This document shows positions 49,417 through 60,700 of a stretch of 64,000 bases of DNA, piece after piece (positions within the stretch are counted from its first letter, which is position 1; every line of letters starts with the position of its first letter). Source of the stretch: Microdochium bolleyi (taxonomy: Eukaryota > Ascomycota > Sordariomycetes > Xylariales > Microdochiaceae). The DNA is taken from assembly GCA_001566295.1 (NCBI GenBank), contig KQ964251.1, positions 501,838 through 565,837 on the forward strand. Reading direction: 5' to 3'. Made by a program: the position numbers and the translations under genes. The notes beneath the pieces are model-generated. The model was not told where the DNA came from, did not search any database, and saw nothing but the letters and a program-made list of their open reading frames with translations.

Positions 49417-50492
49417 ATGTCAAGCATCATCAACAAGGTCAAGGACGCTGTCCACAGCAAGAAGGACTCCTCCCATGACGAGCCTGAGGGCACCCATGGC
49501 CCCCATGGTAGCCGCGCTGCCAACGCCGCCGACCCCAGAATCGACAGCGACCGTGACGGTCGTGCTGACCCCCACACCCACGGCGGCCTGACTGGCACTC
49601 ACGGCACTACCGGTACCTCCGGCATGACTGGCAGCCACGGCTCGTCTGGCTTGACCGGCACTCACGGTACTCACGGTACCACCGGTACCCACGGCTCTTC
49701 CGGCCTGACTGGCAGCAACTACAACACCTCCACCAACGCTGGTCCCCACGACAGCAACGTCGCCAACAAGCTCGACCCCCGTGTCGACTCTGACCGTGAT
49801 GGTCGTGGTGCCTACGGCACCACTGGTACTCACGGCTCTTCCGGCCTGACTGGCACCCACGGTACCACTGGCACTCACGGCTCTTCCGGCTTGACTGGCA
49901 GCGGTTACAACACCTCTACCAACGCCGGTCCTCACGACAGCAACGCTGCCAACAAGCTCGACCCCCGCGTCGACTCTGACCGCGATGGTCGTGGTGCCTA
50001 CGGTACCACTGGCACCCACGGCTCTTCTGGTCTTACTGGCACTCACGGCACCACTGGTACCCACGGCTCTTCCGGCCTGACTGGCAGCCACGGCACTCAC
50101 GGTACCACTGGCACCCACGGCAACGCTGGCCTTACCGGTGCCCACACCGGCCCTGGCCCTGCTCCCAACACTGCCGGCCCGCACAAGTCGGATGCCCTGA
50201 ACAAGATTGACCCCCGGGTCGACTCTGACCGTGACGGCAGCAAGACCCTCGGCCAGGACAAGACTTACTCCGCGTAAGTCAACACTACAACATTCGGCCA
50301 GCCTCCGGAAGAGCCAACACGCTGATACGACTCGAATTGGCGGACAGTGATCCTACGGATGCTGCTCAGGTGCCCCCCTCGACACTTCGCAAGCACATTG
50401 GCGAGCCTGAGCTCATGCACGACGACCACCACCACGGCCGTGAACGTCGCAACAGCAAGCCTTCTGCCCAGGAGGGACATCGGGGATTGTAA
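49417..50492 (+). CDS. Repetitive Gly/Thr/His-rich DPR-motif (dehydrin-like) protein
   Basis: The predicted product is 333 aa, hydrophilic and disordered. Exons are 49417-50273 and 50348-50492; the 74-bp intron splits an Ala codon. The N-terminus (MSSIINKVKDAVHSKK) could form a short amphipathic helix. The body consists of GTHGTTG / GTHGSSGLTG repeats. Four copies of a motif around N-x-x-DPR-[IV]-DSDRDG have their DPR at residues 39, 120, 182 and 265. The tail is His/Asp/Arg-rich (HDDHHHGRERR). Fungal proteins with repeated DPR motifs include the Aspergillus dehydrin-like Dpr proteins, linked to osmotic, oxidative and freezing tolerance, and proteins labelled cell surface protein; I see no signal peptide here. 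Assignment to that group rests on the motif. A stress-protective role is inference. Confidence 0.85.
49711..50082 (+). repeat. 186-bp in-frame tandem duplication inside the DPR-motif gene
   Basis: The segment starting GGCAGC at 49711 recurs at 49897. Each copy encodes 62 residues, including one DPR motif and the following GTHG repeats. The copies differ by a few, mostly synonymous, substitutions (SNYN against SGYN; NVAN against NAAN). Confidence 0.9.
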
Positions 50493-53400
50493 TCAATGAG
50501 ATGATTTTATGACGATGGAATGACAAAGGTCATGGCTCTCATGCCTAAAACTGCGCTGTATTTTAGATACCAACCGAATAATTGACTTTTGTTAATGACT
50601 CTAAACTTTACTGTCCCGCCTCTGTGAAATGGCATTGTTAACCACCTGAATTGGAAGGGAATACACAATCCTCGAGAAACTTTCCGCAAGCGTGCCCGCA
50701 AGGACTTTGCCCAAGAACCGTGGGGTAAATGTCATAATGATGTCGATGGTGACCAACCCTTACCCCAACTAAACTTCCCCGCACGCTATTTTAGTGTAGA
50801 TCAATGCAAATTGGCAAACAGCAAGAGTAAGGTAACAATACACGCAATCTCAGAACCTTGGTAAGCAGCACTCGGTGCAGAGCAACCATTTCCTATTGTG
50901 TAAAATCCTCACTCCGTCCTCGTGATACTTTTCATCCGCACAGCGTGGCAATGCCCTTTCAGGTATGGGGTATGGTTCATGGCTCCTAAGTTGCCCGGTT
51001 TGTACCAGGATCCCCCTCGTTGTGCATTCGTCACTCGACACATCCGTTGCAGTTCGGAGCATCCAGACGGACACACGGGTGGGCGGTGCAAGTATGCAGA
51101 GCGAGGCAGATTTCTTTGCCACTAGCCCGTCAGTATGGAGAATTATGGTATGTTGTTCATCTCCAGGACGCGATTCTGTGCAGGAACTGCAGCGTACGCG
51201 CACTTTCAGTGAGCCAGCCCCTGCAAGCGAAGGAGCGGACGTCGGGCTTTTTTCAACCGGGATGCATTGACTTCAGAGACGCTGTTGAGAAAGCGTCGGA
51301 AAGGGAGACAAAGAGTCAAAGATGTGCGACATTAGCACTTCGGGAAGAACACTACCGGTTCAAGTAGAGTAATCCTACGGATGTGTTTGTTTTTCCATTT
51401 TGATGCAAGGCTATTTATTAATTTGCATTCTACCGGACTCATTCCTGTGTTGCGCTACTGGTGCTTGTGTTCTGGGCTATCCCATGTGCAGCAAATAACT
51501 CCCTGTAATCCCCCTGCGAGTGCGTGCGTGTCATTGATCTCGGAAGAGTGGTGGCGCGAAACAAGGAGTTCAGCAGCCCTCCTTGCGACGAACAAGTTGA
51601 AGGTGTAAAGAGATGGAAAGAACCAAGCACGGACATCGATCGGCTGTTGCATGGAGCATTGATCTCTCCTGTAAAGGGGCGATGGGGATAAGCAAGACAG
51701 ATACGCTCATATTCCTGAATCTGCATGGGAACCATGTCGTGGTAGTATATCACCGTCGAGATGGTAGCTCCACGGTTCAATGGCCACATGGCCTTCCTGT
51801 ATAAGCTGAGTCAGGTAGTGTTGGGCAGTCGGCGGCTGACCGCCATTCCGTTGATGGCCAGCCCAGGGCTCATGCATATAGTGCCATGCAGGACTCGAGG
51901 CGGCATATAGCAAGATCCTACGTCTGTCGTTGTAAGTTGTCTGCCCGGTCCCGGCCTGAAGTGGGAACCTGAGGAGGAGGCAGCCATGATCTTACAGGCC
52001 CTGTATTGGCTGGGCCTTCGAATATGTATAAGAAGGACGGGCTGGCGTTCTCCTCTGTTGTCAAGGCGCATCGGAGAACATTGTCCATATGGTCCCACCT
52101 TCATCAATATGCCCGTCCACCAACTGAACAGATATTGGATCCCCAGCTGGGACATCAACAAGCGAGTCCTGACGCAACATCTGCAGTGCTATCTGGGGCC
52201 GTCTGCGACAGTGCGTCCGTACACCCATAATGTATGGGCAAGATCATCTTCAGAGCATGAAGCACCGGCATGGCTGATTGGTAGCAGGGCGAGGACGGCT
52301 TCCTCATCACAACTGCCGGAGCGTGCTTGACGGATGTGAGTCACGTAGTGAAGAGTTCAATGTGCAAGCAGCTGCTGACTTTGACTACAGGAACAGGTTG
52401 ATGATATTTGCATGAAGTCCAAGGAGGTTTGGGAGAAGCAGGTCGCCGCTAAGTTACTGCTCATGTCGGGCAAGCCGTTGAAACGACCTCTACATCAGCC
52501 TGTACTCCTTTCGCACTCGGCCAGTGCAGATCTGAGACAGCTTGCCATCAACCGGAAACGGCCCACTAGGAAACGAGCCACCAGGAGGGAAAAGCCCAGC
52601 CCAGCTCGGAGTTGAGATTGTGCGGTTTCGTAGGGCCTACAACTCGACGACGCTTCATGCTAGCCCACCGTATGACAACCGTATGGTAGTGCCCATCTGG
52701 CGATGCAATGCATGCGGATGTGACGTCCAATCATGCTTCAGACGTGGACCAGGGCTTTGATGGGGGTGCAGTCGGTGCTCAAGCAGGCCTCATGTCGCTC
52801 GCCTTGACTTGCTGATGATGATCACGTCAGTCGCGACTTGCAGCACCATGGAGCATGTACAAGAGCTGCAGTGTGCTGCAGGTGTGGTACGGTTACCGCA
52901 CACACGTTGGGCAGCCATGTATCCAGAGAGCACTGTCACTCCTATGGGCCGTCATGGACCAGTCGTCAGAATGCGAGCTGCTAACCGATCCCAACGATCC
53001 AACCAACTAACCCATGTCACATTCCTAGCTATGCGCACTCTGATTGCTCGCAACTCGGCTGGCTTCAATTGATGGCGAAAGCACCAAATGCGGTCATGAG
53101 GCTGGCTCCGCGGACAAGTATCGAAGTGCCTCTTGATAAATATGAATGGCCACTGTCGATATTGGGAATTAACCTTGATGCTTTGCATCGGAAAAACTTC
53201 TTGCTCGTATCCACAAGATACGAAAGTGGTTGATTGAGTTGTGCCGGCTCGGGCAACTGTTGCAGAACACGAAGTTCAAGGTGATGTTTTCTTCGTCAAG
53301 CCATCTGGTTTCAGAGCGTTCTCGTAGGACGGCAGGTTGAGGTCATGAGCTGCCCACAGCAGAACGGCTTGAATACACGTGTGCGAGCTCGGCTTGCATT

Positions 53401-54517
53401 CATCCTCTGTCGTCAGTCGTGTTACTGTGCTCGGTGTAATGTAGCCAATGACATGAACCCAGCTCCCGTAGCCGACGTGCTCGAGACCCAGGTTTTCAAG
53501 AAGCAGACGAATATCGACGAGTGCAGTGTGAGCTGAACCATGTGGGAAGTTGTGCTGTAAGCTGAGCGTTGCGCTTTTCGTGCAGTAGGCAGCAACGCTT
53601 CAGTGATGTTAGATTGCTCATAGCTGGCGCCGACTTCTGCCGGGAGGTAGTCTCGCTAGCAGATGCTCACTCACCATCCTAGGAAGCGCACTTTGTCACC
53701 CACCTCATGTGACGAGAGCTCAGACAAGAGGCATCGAGTTGACGGTGGAGGTTGTGTTGACATGGTGATTTGCTTTGAAGCAATGACAACCTATTCCCAG
53801 AGGACAGGCTGCGGGTATCCGGAAGATCGAACATCCATGCCATCCATAAAGCCTGTGAGAGCCAGACTTGATGTTTCGGTCGGCCAGAGTGGAGTGTTTG
53901 TTCATCGCAAGCATGTCACGACTGCCTGAACATCCAACTTGCACTTGCCCAAAGATCGGCAACAGGAGTGATTACATAAGCCAATACCATCTCCAAAATG
54001 GCGCTGAGCGCTAGGCTCGGCTGCTGACTCAGTCAGCTGATAAGCAGATATCGGCAGCACCTGACACCATTCCGCCAGCGCCTGCGACCAGCAAGGGCCA
54101 GGCTCCGGCTTGGGGCTTGCATCATAGGCTCCAGGCTGCCTCTTGCCTGTCGCCCTGCCGCTGTGGTCATTCGTCCATCGTCGACCTCATTCTCCAGGCT
54201 CCCCCAAGCAAACCTTGCCCATCCACGACGACAGCCCTCGCGACACCTTCGAAACCTATGCGAAGCTCAAGTTTCACCTTTGCAGCCTCAAGCTAACCAG
54301 CCTCTTTATCTTGCCTTCGCGACCGACCGGACTCTGGCACATCGCGCCTCGTCCTACCCCGCCATCTGTATTCTCATTTGGCACAGCGTCATCGCTCGTG
54401 CCAACCCGATCGACCACTTCATCACAGCAGGCAGGGTCCCTCAACATCTGGGTCACTTCGGCGCAACCTCATCCAGATAGCCTTCCTCGACTATTTTCAC
54501 GGACTTTTAGAGACATC
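50493..54517. other. Gene-free interval (4.0 kb) upstream of snf7
   Basis: No supported gene lies here. Open frames are all under 120 codons and without motifs. The last 370 bp before the snf7 start are open and pyrimidine-rich and are read as 5' leader. A TGACTCA plus GATAAG pair lies at 54025-54044. Confidence 0.5.
54025..54044 (+). promoter_or_regulatory. TGACTCA (Gcn4/CPC1-type) site next to GATAAG
   Basis: TGACTCA at 54025-54031 sits in a near-palindrome (GCTGACTCAGTCAGC), and GATAAG follows at 54039-54044. In ascomycetes TGACTCA is bound by the bZIP factor of general amino-acid control. The position is about 480 bp before the snf7 start. A functional role is inference. Confidence 0.3.
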
Positions 54518-55317
54518 ATGTCAGGCGTTTGGGGTTGGTTCGGCGGCGCTGCCGCTGCCAAGAAGAAGGACAGCCCCAAGAATGCGATTTTGGGCTTGCG
54601 CGCTCAGTTGGACATGCTCCAGAAGCGCGAGAAGCACCTCATGACTCAGATGGATGAGCAGGACGGTATTGCGCGGAAAAACATCAACACAAACAAGAAT
54701 GGTACGTGTGTCTGATCGCCACCGTGTGCAAGGCTTCCGTCATGCTGAATAGTCTTGCACAGCCGCGAAGGCTGCTCTGCGGAGGAAGAAGGCCCATGAG
54801 CACAGCCTCGACCAGACAGTATCGCAAATCGGGACGCTTGAACAGCAGATCAACGCCATCGAGTCCGCCAACATCAACAGGGAGACCCTCGCGGCCATGG
54901 AAAGGGCTGGGGAGGCCATGAAACAGATCCATGGCAAGCTCACGCCAGAGAAGGTGGACGAGACAATGTATTACTTGCACAACCCCTATTTATTTTTGGA
55001 CATGTGACGCTGACACCACGGACAACAGGGAGAAATTGCGCGAACAAAACGAACTCAGCGAAGAAATTGTTACCGCTATTACTAGCAATTCGTTGGGCAA
55101 CCAGGTCGACGAAACAGAATTGGAGGATGAGCTCGAGGCAATGCAAGAAGAGGCACTGGCGGAGGAGATGCTCAAGTCGGGAACCGTACCCGTCCGGGAT
55201 GAGATCAGCCGAATGCCCGCAGCGGCCAATGGCGAGATCAAAGGCAAGCAACAAGCCATCGAGGAGGACGACGAGGAAGCCGAGTTGCGAAAGCTGCAGC
55301 AAGAAATGGCCATGTGA
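54518..55317 (+). CDS. snf7: ESCRT-III core subunit Snf7/Vps32
   Basis: This 225-aa protein polymerises on endosomal membranes to form intralumenal vesicles. Exons are 54518-54701, 54763-54967 and 55029-55317; both introns are 61 bp, in phases 1 and 2. The N-terminus MSGVWGWFGG with the basic stretch AKKKDSPK is the membrane-inserting amphipathic start of the family. The helical hairpin (ILGLRAQLDMLQKREKHL, and the segment around AALRRKKAHE) follows. The C-terminal half is acidic (LEDELEAMQEEALAEEML), and the last helix (EEAELRKLQQEMAM) is the family's C-terminal interaction region. The length is normal. The start was chosen for the family N-terminus; the frame is open further upstream but without homology. 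Confidence 0.96.
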
Positions 55318-57719
55318 TTGGTCTCTCGACCTTTCTCCTGGCCCGAAACAACGACAATCCCAGCAATCCTGAGTTCGAACTTTCCCGAATGCGAGCGACT
55401 TGCGCGCCAGATCTTTCTCTCAGGCCTCGACTGATCTTCCACGAAGTAGCACGTGCAGCTACGACCAGCAACTCAGAATAGTTCTCTATAGGGAGCACGT
55501 TGGCCCTATATCGAGATCACTAACATTACTTTCATCGCTTGCGGAGTTGGCGTTTGTCAGAGGGTTTTTCATCGCTCTGCATGAGTACTTGATTTCTTGG
55601 TTCTGTGGTGGCAACACGTTTTCGGGACAACCATTCCAGTTTGCACATGTTTCTAGAAACTAGCCATCTCATCGCCGCCAATACAAAGCGCAAGCCTGGC
55701 AATTTGAGGCTCTTTTGTTTAGGCCGCCTTTAGTCCCACACCGATCACTTTCAAAGCTCCATATACCCAAACACTCGAAAATGCAGCGTGCGCGACTAGT
55801 AGCGTGTGCATAATTTCCAACCCGCGTTCAGGCCATATCAAGCTGCCGCGCAAATTATTCCCGGCCATTCTATGGGTTTCTGAGGCGACGAGGCATAAAG
55901 ACCTCATCTTGCACAGTGGTTGGGGTAGCGGCCCGAAGTGCTGTGCACAGATCACCGGAAGGCCGAGCTCTCAGCCCAACCTGGTGTATTGTTTTGGTCC
56001 AGTTATTCCCGCCAGCCTTCCGGCATGTTTCCGATTTCGTCGTTCATGATACCTACTCCTAAAGAAAGTTGTGAGTATGAGCCACCGCGGGTGCTCCTGG
56101 CTGGCGGCAAGCGTCGGTGAAAGACATGCTTTCAGCCTGGCAACCCAACATTGGGGTCAATGCAGTCAAGCAAGAGTGCCCATTCTGTCATGCTTCATCC
56201 GGCCAGCTGTGACAACGACTTGTGTGGCAAGTGGTCAATATCTCTTATGTCGTTGTATGCAGTGTTTGCACTTCGGGCTACTGCCTGAGAACGGCAGTCG
56301 TGCCTTCCCAACTGGGATGGAGGCTGCCACACTCGGGCACAGGCTGCACAAGCCAGCCAACAAAGCTGTGAGCCCGTGTCCGTTGTCCGCCTCTCACTGC
56401 TACATAACCGGCACCTCACAATGTTGCGACATGCAGAATGTCACCTCGCCAAGCACAGCTCCCAAAGGGCGGCCTTAAGAAGCAGTGCTCTCTTGAAGTA
56501 CAAGTACTGGCTCCCCCCACTGCGATATGCACGACAAGTCTCCCCGTGCACTCCCGTTCCGTTCCATCGTGCATGCTGCAGAGTCCCCCGCCGGCTTCGA
56601 GACCAGCCAGTCCGCGGCAGCCAGCATGGCAAGAGGAGGGGAGGGGCAGCTTGCCGCCTGATTCACAGTCGCTCTTGTCACGAAGAGCAAGACGCCCGCG
56701 ACCACGTAGCGTACCGGGCGCGGTTCTGTTTCAAATGACACTACAGCCCTGCCGCCTGGTTGGGCCGCTACGACAACGAAGCAAGCACGCGCATTACACG
56801 TCGGTGCTGTGTACGCTTCCTCTCCTCCGAGGGGTACCGATCGCTCACTGTATCCGTCCCACCAGCCCGACGACAGCATGGAACGGGATTGGATTCCCCG
56901 GTCGCCTTCTTGGTCCCGCTCTTGCGGAGGGCTGCGGAGTGGGATGGGCGAGCCCAACCTCTCGTGACGTGGCGCCAGTGCTCGAGCTCGGCCCTGAAGA
57001 TCCCAGTCCACACCCTGTCCACAAAACTTTTCCCAGCAAATGCCTGCTCGTCCGACTTTTTTAAGCCCAAGATGTGATGGCTAGCAAGCAACCCGGAAGG
57101 GTCCCCCTCGGCTGGCCGACCTCTCGCATAATCGGGGACCCATGTAGCGCCATGGCACGGCCAGAGCTGCTTGCATACGATAAGTTATTGGGAACAAGCA
57201 CCAAAGGCTGGTTGGGTCAAGGTGGACATCCACTTGGTTCCTGTCGTGCACCTTGCATGATAGCTCGCTGCCCAGTCAGATCCCTCGCCCAAGCTGCTGT
57301 GCCTTTTTATGTATCCGCCCCTGGCCCGTAACTTGCATTTCCCTCTCAGTCGCATCAACGTCTTCACCACTGCACATCGAACATAGAAAATCTCTCGCCG
57401 AGTGAGATTTCATAGCATTGACTTACGCCGGAACGCTCTGGCGACGAAGTATCCCAAGCGACGAGTCACGATCGCATGACCTTCGCATTGGTTGTATTAT
57501 CTCATTGTACTTTCCTTATTCATTGATACCCATTTTCGCGCGACTTCAACGCCATTGCAACCACAGCACGACCTCGCCAGCTCAACGAGGACAGCAAAAC
57601 ACACAGCAAACTGGAAGAGCACATCTGATCACATTGCACCCGACTCGCCAAGTCCTAAGCCCCGCAGCATAAGGCTATCGTTGTCAGCATCCAGGCACAG
57701 TCCTGGGATAGCGAGCACG
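55318..57719. other. Intergenic region between snf7 and the repeat-protein gene
   Basis: This 2.4-kb spacer lies between two same-strand genes with no supported gene inside. The right end (about 57340-57719) looks like promoter and leader of the next gene, and upstream short frames are present there. Confidence 0.55.
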
Positions 57720-60700
57720 ATGGAAGACGACATCGCGGTCTGTAAGGTGCGGGCAGACCCATACGGTCAGGTCCAATATGCCGACTTTTCCAATGTCCAG
57801 TACTTTCAGCAGGAACCAGATTCCGAGGATGAGAGAGTGGCAGCTCGCATTGAGCAAGGTTTGTCCACCAACTCCCATGCTGATAAACTCTGGAAAAATG
57901 AAAACTAGTGGAGAGATCAGCGCACAATGCTTAACAAGATTGCACGAAAGCTGACAAAAACCCTCGCAGAACGGCTGGAGTATGAGCAGGAGGTGGCACG
58001 GAATACGGGCGGCGGTGAAGAGGCCCCACCGGAAGAGGCCATATCAAAATCCAGCAAGAAGAACAAGAAGAAGAAAGCTGCCAAGGCCGCGAAAGCGGCC
58101 GCCGCAAAATCCGTCGAGGCGCCAGTGGTGGAGGCGTCTCCCGCTTCGAAAGAATCACCAGCAGTGCCTAAAGGAGCAGAGCAGCCCCCTGCAGCACAAG
58201 ATGAAGCCAAGCAAGCGCCAGAAGTGGACGCCGGGCCTGCTGCTAAACCCGAGCCTTCAGAGCAGAGCACGTCTGTTCCGGCGCAGCAGAGTTCGAGTTT
58301 GCCAGATGCAGAGTCAGAACCCGTCGACGAGACGGCTGCGCTGGAGGGGACCGCAGAAGAGCCTGCTGTAGTACCGCCCATAGAAGAGGTGCCATCGGAG
58401 CACAATGTTGCAGAGAAGGCGTCCGCGACAACGCCGGATGAGCCAGTTGCGTCGTCATTACCAGCGGAGGAAGTTGCAACAGAAGAGCCGTCCGGAGATC
58501 CTGCTCCAGACGAAGATGAGCTGTCCCCGGCTGCAACAAAGAAGTCCAAGAAAGCCAAGAAGAAGGAAAAGGAAAAGGAGAAAAAGGAGAAGGAGAAAAA
58601 GGACAAAGAGAAGACCTCCAAATCGAAATCCAAAGACAAGGACTCGAAGAAGAGCAAATCGACACCCGAGGAGGTCCCGCCACCTCCACCACCTCCTCCG
58701 CCTCCTGCACCACTAGAAGCTCCCGATGCCCCTGCAGCTCCTGAGATTTCTGACGCCGCTACGACCACCGCGGAACCTGTCTCCGCCAAAGAGGCTGGTT
58801 CTCCTGCTGTAACACCGGTTGATGCACCTTCCGGCACGCCCGCCGCCGTAGAAGCAGCTGCAGCGCCAGCTGAAGAGACAACCGATAAAGCAGTAGAGCC
58901 TGCAGATCCTGCTCCCTCTGACGAACAGCCACCTGCGGACAACGCGAAGGAAGTCGCCGAGGCGGAAACGGCAACTCCAGCAGTCGCAGACGTGGCAGAC
59001 GCTCTTGCGACGACACACAATTCCGAACAAGAAGCAGTGCCAACCTCCGATGTGCCTGAAGCTCCTGTGAAGGAGTCTCCCCAAGAAGCGCCTGCTGCCC
59101 CGGCCGAGGACAGCTCAACTAATGAGGTAGCTCCATCCACTGAGGACGTGGTCCCAGCCGAGGCCACACCCAAGCCCGAAGCTGTGGCAGCACCTGTCGA
59201 AGACTCTGCGCCGACTGTCGACCCTGAGATCGAGGTGGCCTCCACGGAGACATCGCAGCCTTCCGGAGAACCGACTGCCGAGGACATCAAACGAGATGAA
59301 GCCATTGCAGAGGCGATAGCTGAAGCGAGGAGTAAGCAGAAGGAAGCCGAGAACCTCAAAGCCCCAACGACAGAGGAGACCAAGGAAGCTCAGCCTGAGG
59401 AAGCCAAGTCTGATACCTCGGCTGAGCGTGCTGCAACCGACAAGGAGATAGATGCGCCGGTCGAGGCAACCTCTGAAGTTTCCCCAAGCGAGGATGCTGA
59501 AGAGCCCGACGTTCCTGCGGTTTCTGAGCCAGCTGAAGTCGATGCCGAAGAGAAGACCGACCTCGCATCTTCAGAAGCAGCAGATCTGACGGCACCCGAA
59601 GCCGACACCGCATCCACGGAACAGGCATTAGAAACAGCTGCACCCATAGCAGAGCCCCCAGCCGACGACTTGTCTAGTGACGATGTGCCAGCCGAGCACA
59701 AGGCCGTCACCGAAGAAGATTCCTCGGCCCAAGATGATTCGGCCACGGCGGTCGACACGAAGGCTGATGCTGATGCTGAAACCGTCGCTACAATCGACGA
59801 TACTGTCCCCGCAGGAGAACAGTCTGCGGTAGCTGGCGAAGAGCTTCTCGAAGAGACCGCCGAGGTATCTCAGGAGGGTACCAGTGAGCAAGTCCCGCCG
59901 AACACGGCGGCCGACAGCACAATTTCTCCAGCTACGGATGTTGTCCCAACCAACACAGGACCTACCTCTGTGCCTGAAGAAGACAACATCGAGCCCGAGG
60001 ACGAAGTGCCTGCAAAAGTAGCGCCCGAAGTCGAGATTGGTGCTCCTAACGAGACGCCCCCTGCTGAAGAGTCACCAGCTACTGATGCGACAGATGCTGA
60101 GGAAGTCAACTCTGCTGACACCGCAACCACCAGCGATGCAAAGGCGGCATCGGACACTCCTGGGGATGCCGAAGAACCAGCGACCGAGAATGGTGTCGTC
60201 GCAGAGATGCCAGAAAGCGGTGATGCCACCGCCGATCCAATGGTCGACTCAGAGCCACCAGCCGCCCCGGTCGGTCTAGTGGAAGACATCGTGGAAGAGG
60301 ACGTTGATGCACCAAGCGTCGAGGAAAGTCCTGCAGCTGAGAAGCCCGCAGTTGTCAACGACACCGCGCCAGAAGCCGATGCCGCAGCGCCTACCACAGA
60401 TCTTACCACAGAAGAGCCAGCAGCTGCGGAGCCTGATGCCATGGCTGAGCCTCCGGCTACGAAAGCGGCCGAGCCAGCTCCTCAAGTCACAGAGGCGGCA
60501 GCGGCTGTTCAAGACGCGCCGAGCGAAGACGTCAAGACGCAGGATCTCGAGGAAGAGGTGTCATCTGTGAAAGCTTCGAAATCCAAGAAAAAGAAGAAGG
60601 GCAAGAAATCCAAAGCCGTCACGCCTGCCGAGTCCGCCACACCTGCCGAGCCTGCTGAGCCCGTCGCTGAGCCTGCTGAGCCTGTCGCTGAGCCCGTCGC

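Noticed and set aside
49417..50273. Regular repeats resembling a CRISPR array
   Set aside because: The repeats are in-frame coding repeats of a eukaryotic protein, without unique spacers.
57917..59383. 488-codon Ser/Ala-rich open frame on the minus strand
   Set aside because: It is the antisense image of the Glu/Pro/Ala repeat coding sequence; repeat codons read backwards give Ser/Ala without stops. The plus-strand reading continues across the whole region.
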